DNA of 64,000 nucleotides, taken from JBKQVT01 sp963727245. GTDB lineage: Bacteria; Planctomycetota; Planctomycetia; Pirellulales; Thermoguttaceae. Shown here piece after piece: positions 44,187-52,450 of the stretch. The notes under the pieces were generated by a model that was not told where the DNA came from, searched no databases, and worked only from the letters and a program-made list of their open reading frames with translations. The position numbers and the translations under genes are program-made. The stretch spans positions 248,001 to 312,000 of the forward strand of contig CAVSFO010000004.1 in NCBI GenBank assembly GCA_963727245.1. The letters run 5' to 3'. Numbering within the stretch: position 1 is the first letter of the stretch; every line of letters starts with the position of its first letter.

Positions 44187-45257
44187 ATGCGGCAGCGCAA
44201 CGACGACCTCTTCCAGGATAAGACCATGACCTTCGGGGAACACCTCGAAGAGTTGCGCGTCTGCCTGTTCAAGGCCCTCGTCGGCCTGGTCGTCGGCTGC
44301 CTGATCGGGCTATGCGTGGGCGGGTACGTCTCCAGGTTCATCCAGAAGCCGGTGCATGACGCCCTGCAGGCATTCTACGAGAACCAGGCGGCCACGAAGG
44401 CGCAGGAGCAGTTGGACGAGCTTCGCCAAGCCGGCTACGACCTGCCGGGCGATTTCAACGAGATCAAGGCCATCATGACCAACGATGGGCTGACCTTCGA
44501 GGAGTACCTGATCTACCCGAAGGAACTGCTGCTGCAATTGGAGAAGGCCAAGGCCGGCAAGCCCGCCTTGCCGGCGCCGCCGGCCGCCACAAAACCGGCC
44601 TCGTCGGCCACGCCCCAGGGCACGGAGCACTTCGGCGCGAAGGACCTGGTGCCGATCTTTCTCTGGCGGAAGGCGGCCGATGATCCCCGCAGCCGGCTGA
44701 ACAGCATGAGCTTTCAAGAGCCCTTCGCCATCTATCTCAAGGCCTCGCTGCTGGCCGGCGCCGTGCTGGCCAGCCCGTGGATCTTCTACCAACTCTGGTT
44801 GTTCGTGGGCGCGGGGCTGTATCGGCGGGAAAGGCGCTATGTCCACGTTTATCTCCCCTTCAGCGTGGGGCTGTTTCTGCTGGGGGTCGGCCTGGCGTTC
44901 TTCGCGGTCTTCCCGCCGGTGTTGAAGTTCCTGCTGGGATTCTACAGTTGGCAAAACATCGATCCGGTGCTGCGGTACAACGAGTGGATGGGCCTGTTGC
45001 TGATGCTGCCCTTGGGCTTCGGCGTGGCCTTTCAGTTGCCGCTGGTGATGCTCTTCCTGGAGCGGATCGGCGTCGTCAGCATCCGGGGCTACACCTCGTC
45101 GTGGCGGTTGGCCGTCCTGGCCATCTTCGTCCTGTCGATGGTGCTCACGCCCGGCGATCCCTCCAGCATGTGCCTGATGGCCATCCCGCTAACGGTGCTG
45201 TACTTCGGCGGCATTTTGCTCTGCCGCTACATGCCGCGGCACGGGCAAGGGATTTAG
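44187..45257 (+). CDS. tatC: Twin-arginine translocase subunit TatC
   Basis: 356 residues, longer than the usual ~250. TMTFGEHLEELR is the conserved cytoplasmic start; SFQEPFAIYLKASLLAGAV, FYQLWLFVGAGLY and FAVFPPVLKFLLGFY are core family blocks. Between helices one and two there is an extra ~100 residues, helical then Pro/Ala-rich (KPALPAPPAATKPASSATPQ), on the outer face. It recognises twin-arginine signals; Tat substrates here include the Rieske protein and its neighbour at 8.1 kb. A second possible start, ATG at 44226, has AGGA upstream. Confidence 0.95.
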   Translation: MRQRNDDLFQDKTMTFGEHLEELRVCLFKALVGLVVGCLIGLCVGGYVSRFIQKPVHDALQAFYENQAATKAQEQLDELRQAGYDLPGDFNEIKAIMTNDGLTFEEYLIYPKELLLQLEKAKAGKPALPAPPAATKPASSATPQGTEHFGAKDLVPIFLWRKAADDPRSRLNSMSFQEPFAIYLKASLLAGAVLASPWIFYQLWLFVGAGLYRRERRYVHVYLPFSVGLFLLGVGLAFFAVFPPVLKFLLGFYSWQNIDPVLRYNEWMGLLLMLPLGFGVAFQLPLVMLFLERIGVVSIRGYTSSWRLAVLAIFVLSMVLTPGDPSSMCLMAIPLTVLYFGGILLCRYMPRHGQGI

Positions 45258-45305
45258 GGATTTAGGGATTTGGGGATTAGGAAGGGGCCGGGGGCCAGGG
45301 GCTGG
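45254..45305 (+). repeat. GGGATTTA array followed by G-rich repeat
   Basis: Three to four GGGATTTA-like units overlap the tatC stop codon, then GGGGCCGGGGGCCAGGGG. These are the complements or relatives of the arrays at 594 and 523. Confidence 0.65.
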
Positions 45306-45327
45306 AGGTCGAGGACAACTGTGGCTG

Positions 45328-45362
45328 TTCATCCTTCATCCTTCATCCTTCATCCTTTCCCT
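45328..45362 (+). repeat. Heptamer array TTCATCC/TTTATCC
   Basis: Four to five heptamers between tatC and the ECF sigma gene, in the same orientation as the other four arrays. Confidence 0.8.
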
Positions 45363-45508
45363 TATCCCCCGGCTTGCGGGCCGGAGCGCGCCGGCTATGC
45401 TGATGGGAGTGGACAGTCGCGTTGCAGGCCCCGGAAACGCGCTTGGCTGAGGAGAAATCGCCGCGATGCGTTTTTCTCCCGGAACCTCAGCACCAGCGCA
45501 CAGCAGCC

Positions 45509-46129
45509 ATGATGGATGCCTCGACCGCAGGGAGCCGTGTGCCCGGTAGCGATCCGGGCTCGGTTTCCTCGACACTCCTGGAGCGGCTCAAGGCCCGGCG
45601 GCCCGAGGCCTGGGAACGCCTGGTCGATCTCTACGGGCCGGTGGTCTATCGCTGGTGCCGCTGGTCGGGCGTGTGGGCCGGCGACGTGCCCGACGTGGTC
45701 CAGGAGGTGTTCACGGCCATCTCCACCCACATCGCCGATTTCCGCCGCCAGCGGCCGGGCGACAGCTTTACCGGCTGGATGCGGACCATCACCCGGAGCA
45801 AGGTCTCCGATCATTTCCGCAGGCAGCAAGGCCATCAGCAGGCCCAGGGCGGCACCGATGCCCAAGAGGCGATGCTGAGGATTCGCCATCGGCCGGCGCC
45901 TGGTTTCGACAACCCGCCCGGGGCCGACGCCGCGATCTTGCCCCACGCCCTGGAACTGGTCCGCGCCGAGTTCGAGAACCGCACCTGGGAGGCCTTTTGG
46001 CGGGCGGTGATCGAAGGCCAATTGCCCGCCCACGTCGCCGAGGACTTGGGCATGAGCGTGCAGGCGGTCTACAAAGCCAAATCGCGGGTGCTCCGCCGCC
46101 TGCGGGGCGAGTTGGGGGAATTGCTGTAG
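45509..46129 (+). CDS. ECF-type RNA polymerase sigma factor
   Basis: 206 residues. Region 2 is seen in RRPEAWERLVDLYGPVVYRW and VPDVVQEVFTAI, and region 4 in HVAEDLGMSVQAVYKAKSRV. No extra C-terminal domain. The type is common in planctomycetes and usually pairs with kinases or anti-sigma proteins; a kinase with a zinc-finger anti-sigma-like N-terminus lies 7.7 kb downstream. Three downstream genes carry a common ECF-like promoter element and may be its targets (inference). Confidence 0.93.
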   Translation: MMDASTAGSRVPGSDPGSVSSTLLERLKARRPEAWERLVDLYGPVVYRWCRWSGVWAGDVPDVVQEVFTAISTHIADFRRQRPGDSFTGWMRTITRSKVSDHFRRQQGHQQAQGGTDAQEAMLRIRHRPAPGFDNPPGADAAILPHALELVRAEFENRTWEAFWRAVIEGQLPAHVAEDLGMSVQAVYKAKSRVLRRLRGELGELL

Positions 46130-46203
46130 AGCTTAGAACTTAGTTCTTAGTGCTTAGTTTTTAGCCCCAGCCTCTAAGTCCTAAGTCCTAAGTTCTAAGC
46201 TCT
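46128..46203. repeat. AGAGCTTAGAACTTAG inverted repeat
   Basis: AGAGCTTAGAACTTAG at 46128, overlapping the sigma stop codon, pairs with CTAAGTTCTAAGCTCT ending at 46203; related CTTAG words fill the middle. Parts recur at 48371-48405 and, split by another repeat, at 52092-52280. Confidence 0.8.
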
Positions 46204-46209
46204 CTGTTG

Positions 46210-46261
46210 CCAACGACTTGCGGCCGCTGCCGCCAAGACGTGTCAAACCCGCCCGTTAGTT
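46210..46261 (+). promoter_or_regulatory. Shared ECF-like promoter element, copy 1
   Basis: CCAACGACTTG at 46210 and AAGACGTGTC at 46235, with 16 bases between ACTTG and GACG, then CGCCCGTTAGTT. Copy 2 (52291) matches nearly base for base and copy 3 (53720) matches in the two core boxes. It lies about 70-105 bases before the Hint-protein start. Confidence 0.6.
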
Positions 46262-46313
46262 ACTATGGAAGGGCATATTTTCCGAAATCGGAACGCGGGC
46301 AGGGGGGGAACCG

Positions 46314-48365
46314 ATGAGAGGGGCATCTTTCGTGTTTCGCGGGTTGGGCGTGGCGCTCTTCTGCCTGGCGCTGCCGGCCTTGCCGGCCCGGTCTGGCGAG
46401 CCGCCTGAAAAGGCCCCCGAGGCCGATCAGGACGTTCAGGGTCTGGTGAAAAAGGCGCTCGAGAAGGAGGTGGCCGGCGACAACCGGGGCCGCGAACAGC
46501 TTTTGCACAAGGCGCTGGATGCATCGCCGGACGCCCCGGCCGCCAACTGGCAGCTTGGCAGGCTCCGCGTCGGCCACGCCTGGCGGCCGGCCGCGGACGC
46601 CGGAGACGAGCCGCAGAACGGCAAGCGACTGGCCGAGTATCGCGGCCTCCTGGGCCAGTCCAAAGCGACCGTGGCAAGTCAATCGAGCCTGGCCCAATGG
46701 TGCAAGAAGAATCACTTCACCGACGAGGCCCGCATCCATTGGCAGAACGTGCTGAAAGTCGATCCGGACAACGCCGACGCGATCGCGGCCCTGAAGTTGA
46801 AGCCGTTCAACGGGTCGATGCTGACCGCCGCACAGATTCGGTCGGCCAAGAAGGATGCCCAGGACATCTCCAAGGCTGTCGACGGCTGGCGGCCGCTGGT
46901 TGCCCGCTGGTCCGGCGCGGCCGGGCGGGGCGACGGCGCTCTGCCGGCGGCGGTGCGGGAAAAGATCGTCAAAATGTCCGATCCGGCCGACTTCCTGGGC
47001 CTGGAGCAGGTCCTGGTGAAACAGGTCGCCGACAAGCATCACCAGAAGGAGTATCATCGGATGCTTCTGGCGATGCTGCCGGCGCTGGGCGAGAATCCGC
47101 ACCTCGCGGCGGCCGCGTCGTTGGCCCGGCACATTCTCTTCGTGGATTTTGACGACGTGGCCTTGGCCGCGGCCGCCGGCCTGAAGCAGCGGCCGCCGGA
47201 CCAGTACATGACGATGTTGATGGGCGGGCTGCAGTCGCCGCTGGAAGTCCGCATTAAGCCCGCGGCGTCGGGCATCGACGTTTACCAAGAAGGGGTGACG
47301 ACTGATTATTCCTTCTCCCTCACCCTGCCCGACTCGCCCTCGTCACAGGGCAGCGGGGCCGGCAGCGGCGGGCCAACGGGAAGGAACCCGACGGCGGCCC
47401 AAGGGCCCGCGGGCGACATTCAGCGCTCGATCCGACGGGAGAACGCGGCCATTGCGAAGCGCAATGCCCGCGTCATTTCCGCCCTCCGCCAGCTCACCGG
47501 TCTCGATCTGGGCGAGCGGCCCATGAATTGGTGGAAGTGGTGGTGGCAGGACTACAACGAGTTGTACACCGTCAGCGGTGGCAGCGGCGGGTATTACGGT
47601 CAGTCGATCAACACCGTCATCCACCGCCAGGTCTCGGTTGCTGAGGGCGAATTTGTTGACCATTGGGGCATATGGGGTGGCGTCCACGGAAACGGAGGGC
47701 CCTTCGCCGGCCCCGGAGGCGTCGGCGCATCGGGGGTGACCGGCGGACCCGTGGCGACCATGGGACCAATAGCGACAGGCGTGTACGGAATCACCTCCGC
47801 TGCGTGGCTTAGTCGTGGACCTCGCGGTGCCGCGGTGGGCGGCGCCTATAGCATACCGGTCACGCACACGAGCGACCACACGTCGGTCAAGCCGGGCTCT
47901 TCGTCGGCCTGCTCCGGCTTCGCCCCGGCGACGAAAGTGTGGGCCCTCGGCGGCCGGAAACCCATCGGAGAGATCAAGGTCGGCGATCGCGTCCTGGCCC
48001 AGGACGTGGAGACCGGCGAACTGGCCTATAAGCCGGTGCTGGCCGTGCCGATCCGTCCGCTCGGCCCGCGCGTGAAACTCGGCGTGTACCGAGAGTCGAT
48101 CATCGCGGCCTCCAGCCACCCCTTCTGGTCGCCGGGGGACGGTTGGCGATTGGCCAAGGACCTGGCAGCCCGCGACCGCGTTCACACCCTATCGGGCGGC
48201 GTGCAACTTGACAGCGTCGAGGCGGCCGGCCGTGGGGAAGCCACCACCAGCCTGGTGGTCGCCGATTTCAGCACGTATTTTGTCGGCGATCAAGGCATCC
48301 TGGTCCACAACAACACGCCCCGGCAGCCGACCGAGGCGGTACTGCCGGGCCTGGTTCGCCGTTGA
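46314..48365 (+). CDS. Secreted protein with C-terminal Hint (intein-like) domain
   Basis: 683 residues. A signal peptide (VALFCLALPALPARSGE) is followed by a TPR-like helical region to about 150, a helical middle region, a Gly-rich stretch (about 430-520) and a Hint domain from about 533. The Hint domain has GRKPIGEIKVGDRVLAQD, SSHPFW (His602) and the end ILVHNN (His665, Asn666). The expected nucleophile position next to FAPATKV is Gly; the nearest Cys (533) lies two residues earlier, so self-cleavage is doubtful. Only ~17 residues follow the domain, so no toxin tip is attached. Confidence 0.8.
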   Translation: MRGASFVFRGLGVALFCLALPALPARSGEPPEKAPEADQDVQGLVKKALEKEVAGDNRGREQLLHKALDASPDAPAANWQLGRLRVGHAWRPAADAGDEPQNGKRLAEYRGLLGQSKATVASQSSLAQWCKKNHFTDEARIHWQNVLKVDPDNADAIAALKLKPFNGSMLTAAQIRSAKKDAQDISKAVDGWRPLVARWSGAAGRGDGALPAAVREKIVKMSDPADFLGLEQVLVKQVADKHHQKEYHRMLLAMLPALGENPHLAAAASLARHILFVDFDDVALAAAAGLKQRPPDQYMTMLMGGLQSPLEVRIKPAASGIDVYQEGVTTDYSFSLTLPDSPSSQGSGAGSGGPTGRNPTAAQGPAGDIQRSIRRENAAIAKRNARVISALRQLTGLDLGERPMNWWKWWWQDYNELYTVSGGSGGYYGQSINTVIHRQVSVAEGEFVDHWGIWGGVHGNGGPFAGPGGVGASGVTGGPVATMGPIATGVYGITSAAWLSRGPRGAAVGGAYSIPVTHTSDHTSVKPGSSSACSGFAPATKVWALGGRKPIGEIKVGDRVLAQDVETGELAYKPVLAVPIRPLGPRVKLGVYRESIIAASSHPFWSPGDGWRLAKDLAARDRVHTLSGGVQLDSVEAAGRGEATTSLVVADFSTYFVGDQGILVHNNTPRQPTEAVLPGLVRR

Positions 48366-48405
48366 AAGAGGGCTTAGAACTTAGAGCTTAGAGCTTAGAA
48401 CTTAG

Positions 48406-48641
48406 TACGACAGCGATAACTTGCAGTGCCGACGGAAGTTGACCACGGAGACACGGAGAACACGGAGAGAAGGCAAAAAAGGGCAGAACACGGCATGGCT
48501 ACCCGATTCTGACGGAAGATCATCCGCAACCCTTCGTCATCGTAGAGCACCGATGGAACAGGATTGGCCGCAACCCATGGATACTTTTGCTTTTGCACTC
48601 CGTGCACTCCGTGTCTCCGTGGTGTACTTATCGCTGTAGTA
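48406..48641. mobile_element. MITE-like 236-bp element
   Basis: Ends in near-perfect 14-base inverted repeats (TACGACAGCGATAA and TTATCGCTGTAGTA). Inside, CACGGAGACACGGAG at the left faces CTCCGTGTCTCCGTG at the right. No gene inside. It fills most of the 309-base gap between the Hint and STN-like genes. Confidence 0.6.
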
Positions 48642-48673
48642 AGGGTTTACCGCTACGCCAAGGGAGATTCGCT

Positions 48674-49925
48674 ATGGACGATCGCGTGCCGAGTCGGGCC
48701 AACGGGCGTCTGCTGTCTGCTGTCGTCACCGCAGTGCTCATGGGAGGCATTTTGCCTCCGGCCGGGCTTGGCCAGGAAGCCGCCACCGCAGAGAAACCGG
48801 CGGCCAAACCGCGGCCGGCAACCGGCAACGTGGCGCGGGCCCTGGCGCGGACGGCGAAATTGGAATTCAAGGACACGCCGCTCCAGGAGGCCCTGGACCG
48901 TATCTCTACCCAATACCGCGTCGAGATCATCCTTTGCAACCGAGCGTTGGCCAAGGAGCACATTTCGCCGGACAATCCGGTCACCGAGCGGATTCACGGC
49001 GTGAAACTCGACAAGGGCCTCGGCACGCTCCTGAAGCATCAGAACCTCACCTATGCGGTCTGCGACAACGCGATCCTGGTGACGACGGCGAAGCAAGCCG
49101 AGGTCGAATTGATCACGCGGGTGTATCCCCTTTCGCTGCCCCGGGCCGCTGGCCGCGGCGGGAACCCCGCTGCGGTAAACGCTTTTCTCAACGAGGTTCA
49201 GGCGACTCTCACGCAAAAGGTCGCGCCCAAATCGTGGGATTCCGTCGGTGGGGCGGGCAGTTCGTGCGCCATTTGGCTCGGCGGCACCGGCGCGCTGGTC
49301 GTCGGCCAGACGAGGGACGTACAGAAGGAGGTCGCCGCGTTGCTCAGCGTCAGTCCCGTGACCGCCGCTGCGCGGCCGGCGCCCGCCCGCGGCAAGATCA
49401 CCGTCGAAACGGCCCTGGGGCAGATCGTTCCCGTCAAGTTCAGCGAGACGAAGCTGAAGGACGTGATCGCCGAGCTCGCGTCGCGGACGAAAGTTCCCTT
49501 CCGTGTCGCAGACAAGCCTGTGGCGGCGTTCGGGCTGCCTGCGGACCCGCCCATTACGTTTCGGGCCTCCGGCCTCAGCTTGCGCAACGTGTTGACCTAC
49601 ATGCTGCCAGAGCTTGAACTCGACTGGACTGTGGAGAAGGGCGCCATTCTCATTACGGCGCACGAGGATATGGACAATCACATGCTCACCGTGGACTACG
49701 CCGTTGGAGACTTGATGAAGGGCGGGTTCTCGGGCGCCGCCTTGAAAGAACTGCTCGAATCGACGGCCGCCCCCACGAATTGGGACACCGTCGGCGGGCC
49801 GGGTTCGAACGTCTTTCGCGGCAGCCCCACGCCCCACGCTCACGGTCCATACCACGTACCGGATCCACGAGGAGATCAACGACATTCTGGCGGCGCTCCA
49901 CGCGTTGGCCGGCGGAGGCAGATAA
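48674..49925 (+). CDS. Exported protein with two STN/secretin-N-like domains (one frameshift)
   Basis: About 417 residues from the ATG at 48674 with AGGGAG upstream. A signal peptide is followed by two repeats of one module: an STN-like fold (LEFKDTPLQEALDRISTQYR and VKFSETKLKDVIAELASRTK), a VxxxxxILVT-type end, then a domain containing SWDSVGG or NWDTVGG. The frame breaks near 49833 (one extra C); the corrected end is TYRIHEEINDILAALHALAG. STN domains occur in secretins and TonB receptors; here there is no pore domain, so it may be a periplasmic ligand-binding or assembly part. Confidence 0.78.
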
Positions 49926-50060
49926 CCGCGCCAGTACGCCGCACACGCCGTGTGCGGTGGACTCGTCACACGGCGTGTGACGGATACGGGGGTCGTCACA
50001 CGGCGTGTGACGGATACGGGGAATTATTACAGAGAAATCGCGCTGAACAGGAGCATCACC

Positions 50061-52082
50061 ATGAGAAGATTTGCAGTCGTAGCGCTAGTGGCCGCCTTGG
50101 GCGGCCTGATGGCGGCGGCCCGGGCGGACGCGCGACCGGCGAAGGAACACTCGCTGTACATCGGGGAGGAAGGCAACACGACCCCGCCGTCCCTGGCCGG
50201 CGTGACCTGGGCCGACGCGCCGATCACCTGGGAGGCCCTGCGCGGCAAGGCGGTCATCGTGCTGGTCTATGCGCCGCAGCCGGACTCCGAGACGTGGGTG
50301 GCGCCGTTTTTCGAGAAGCTGAAGAAGACGATCCACGACAAGCCGATCGTGGTGTTGGCCATCGACGCCAGCAAGAACGGAGACGCGGGATTCGCCTATG
50401 CAAAGGCCAAGGGCTGTTCGGCCCCCAACATCATCCTCGGCCGCGACCCGGCCATGCCCGCCCGCTTCTCACCGGAATGCGAGCCTTTCGAATACGCCTT
50501 CGTCGCTCCCGAAGGCGAAGCGATCATGTCGGCGCCCGCGAGCCGGCGGGGGCGCCCGGCCCGGGAGTGTGTTAAAGGTACCGGCCTGGTCGAGTGGCTG
50601 GAAGAGTGCGGCAAAGATCGCCGCTACGAGGGCAGTTTCCACGTGCTGACCGAGGAGATGACGCCGAAGATGAAGCGATTGCTCTGGCCCTTGGAACTCG
50701 ACCGCTACGTGTCCGAGTCCAGCCTCAAGGCGGCAAAAAACAAGCTGACCGAGGACGAGCGACAGGGCATCGACAAGGCCCTGGACGAGTTTCTGGCCGC
50801 CGAACTCAACGCCGTCACGAGGTTCTCCCGGGGCGAGCCGGCCGAACGGCTCCTGGCCTACGAGAAGGCCAGTTCTCTGGCCGCCGTCTATAAAGGCCGC
50901 GACGAGGCCAAGAAGGCACAGGAGGTGGCCAAGGAACTCGGCCGGGATGCAAAGTTCCGACGCGAGCTGGCCGCCGAGCGGACCTTCCAAAAGCTCATGC
51001 GCAAGGCGGGCGACGACCGGGGAGCGCAGAGCCAGGCGAAGGCCGCCGTGGCCAAGTCGTACCAGGGCACCTATTACGGCCAACTGGCGGCCGGCGCCGG
51101 CGCGAGCCCGCATCCCCTGCGCCGCTTCGTCGAGAAGCCGTTGAAATTGCTCCCCGAGGCCGAGCAGAAGGAGTTTTTCGCCCGGCAGCAGGCGGCCTCC
51201 GAGAAACTCCTCAAGAAGGTCCCGGGGATCGACTTGCACCCTTACGAGAGCAAGCGGTTCCTTATCTATAGCGACGTTTCCGACAGCATCGTCCGCGACA
51301 CGTTCCTCCCCCAACTGGAGCGAATGTACGACGAGCTTTGCAAGTTGTACGGGCTCGATCCGACCCAGCGCGTTTGGAACGGAAAGGCCGTCATCTACGC
51401 CTTCTCGCAGAAAAAGGATTTTGAGAAGCTCGAGGCGATGTTCCCCGAGCAAAGGCAGGAGTTGGGCCGGTTCGTTTGCCGTGTCAATCGCGACGAGACC
51501 GTCATGATTAACTGCTTCTGCTGCTGGGAACGCAACCCGAAGCAGAACGCCCCCACACCGGCCCAGCAGACGGCCGAGTTGACGGAGACCGGCTTCGAAC
51601 TGGTCCACGTGGCGGCCCAAGGGTTCAACCGTCTCTATAGGACCGATTCCCGCTTGCCAAGTTGGGTCGACGAGGGCATCGCCGAGTGCGCCGCCAAACG
51701 GATTTCCGGCGGGACCTACCCGAGGAACGAGAGGGCCATGGTCCTCACCCAGTTGCGATTCAACACGTATCGCCTTGGGGGCCCTTCTTATAACCACGTG
51801 GATTTTTTCTCCTGCAAACAGATCGAGCTGTGCACCTACCGCTTTGGCTTGGAGATCGCCGAGTTTCTGATGGGCTATGAGCCCAGTACCGCCCGCGTCA
51901 AGGCCCCGGACCAGGGCAGCGGCGCGAAGCCGGCCGTCGAGACTCCCTATTGCACGTTCATCAACGCCATCAAGGACGGCATGTCCTCGGAGAAGGCCCT
52001 CAAGCAGGTCTACAAGATGACGCCCGAGCAGCTCGCCCGCGCCTTCGGCGAGAGCATCGGCATCCACGATTTGAAGCCGTAA
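50061..52082 (+). CDS. Thioredoxin-fold / peptidase-MA-like exported protein (likely inactive)
   Basis: 673 residues from the ATG at 50061 with AGGAG upstream. A signal peptide is followed by a thioredoxin-like domain (AVIVLVYAPQPDS, KPIVVLAIDASKN) without CxxC, a helical middle, and a C-terminal gluzincin-like domain (RFLIYSDVSDSIVRDTFLPQ, SWVDEGIAE). At the zinc motif the sequence is FELVH (512-516), so the first His of HExxH is Phe. Catalysis is therefore unlikely, though the downstream Glu538 is kept. Two short CGTGTGACGGATACGGGG repeats lie just upstream. Confidence 0.72.
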   Translation: MRRFAVVALVAALGGLMAAARADARPAKEHSLYIGEEGNTTPPSLAGVTWADAPITWEALRGKAVIVLVYAPQPDSETWVAPFFEKLKKTIHDKPIVVLAIDASKNGDAGFAYAKAKGCSAPNIILGRDPAMPARFSPECEPFEYAFVAPEGEAIMSAPASRRGRPARECVKGTGLVEWLEECGKDRRYEGSFHVLTEEMTPKMKRLLWPLELDRYVSESSLKAAKNKLTEDERQGIDKALDEFLAAELNAVTRFSRGEPAERLLAYEKASSLAAVYKGRDEAKKAQEVAKELGRDAKFRRELAAERTFQKLMRKAGDDRGAQSQAKAAVAKSYQGTYYGQLAAGAGASPHPLRRFVEKPLKLLPEAEQKEFFARQQAASEKLLKKVPGIDLHPYESKRFLIYSDVSDSIVRDTFLPQLERMYDELCKLYGLDPTQRVWNGKAVIYAFSQKKDFEKLEAMFPEQRQELGRFVCRVNRDETVMINCFCCWERNPKQNAPTPAQQTAELTETGFELVHVAAQGFNRLYRTDSRLPSWVDEGIAECAAKRISGGTYPRNERAMVLTQLRFNTYRLGGPSYNHVDFFSCKQIELCTYRFGLEIAEFLMGYEPSTARVKAPDQGSGAKPAVETPYCTFINAIKDGMSSEKALKQVYKMTPEQLARAFGESIGIHDLKP

Positions 52083-52148
52083 AGCGGCAAGAGAGCTTAG
52101 AACTTAGAGCCTGGGCTAAGCACGTAACCGTTCACGCCCCGGTGGTGA

Positions 52149-52230
52149 CACTAGCCCAAAGCGCAAGCGAGGGGGCGCTACACCCCGGTCTGCTAGCGCC
52201 CCACCCTCGCTTGCGCTTCGGGCTAGTGTT
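52149..52230. repeat. ACACTAGCCCRAAGCGCAAG inverted repeat
   Basis: 26-base arms with one mismatch surround about 30 bases. It sits inside what would otherwise be the CTTAG inverted repeat, so it looks like a later insertion. Confidence 0.85.
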
Positions 52231-52290
52231 CTGCCCGGAATGGTTACCTAAGCACTAAGCACTAAGGTCTAAGTTCTAACGTCCGTGTTC

Positions 52291-52341
52291 CCAACGACTT
52301 GTGCCGCCCGCTTCAAGACGTGTCAAACACGCCCGTTAGTT
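52291..52341 (+). promoter_or_regulatory. Shared ECF-like promoter element, copy 2
   Basis: CCAACGACTTG, then 15-16 bases, AAGACGTGTCAAACACGCCC and GTTAGTT. It precedes the Gly-rich protein gene by about 110-160 bases. Confidence 0.6.
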
Positions 52342-52450
52342 CTTGTAGGAGGGGTCATTTCTTAACGTCATGTCGGGTATCGCGGGGTCAGCCGAGTCCG
52401 TCGTTTCCAATCAGGGCATAGGTTCAACGGAAAAGAAGGAGGGTACTGTC

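Noticed and set aside
48421..48641. Small open frames in the Hint-STN gap
   Set aside because: They are translations of the MITE-like repeat and have no ribosome-binding site.
50469..52067. Minus-strand frame opposite the thioredoxin/peptidase-like gene
   Set aside because: No start context or motif, and the plus strand has signal peptide and folds.
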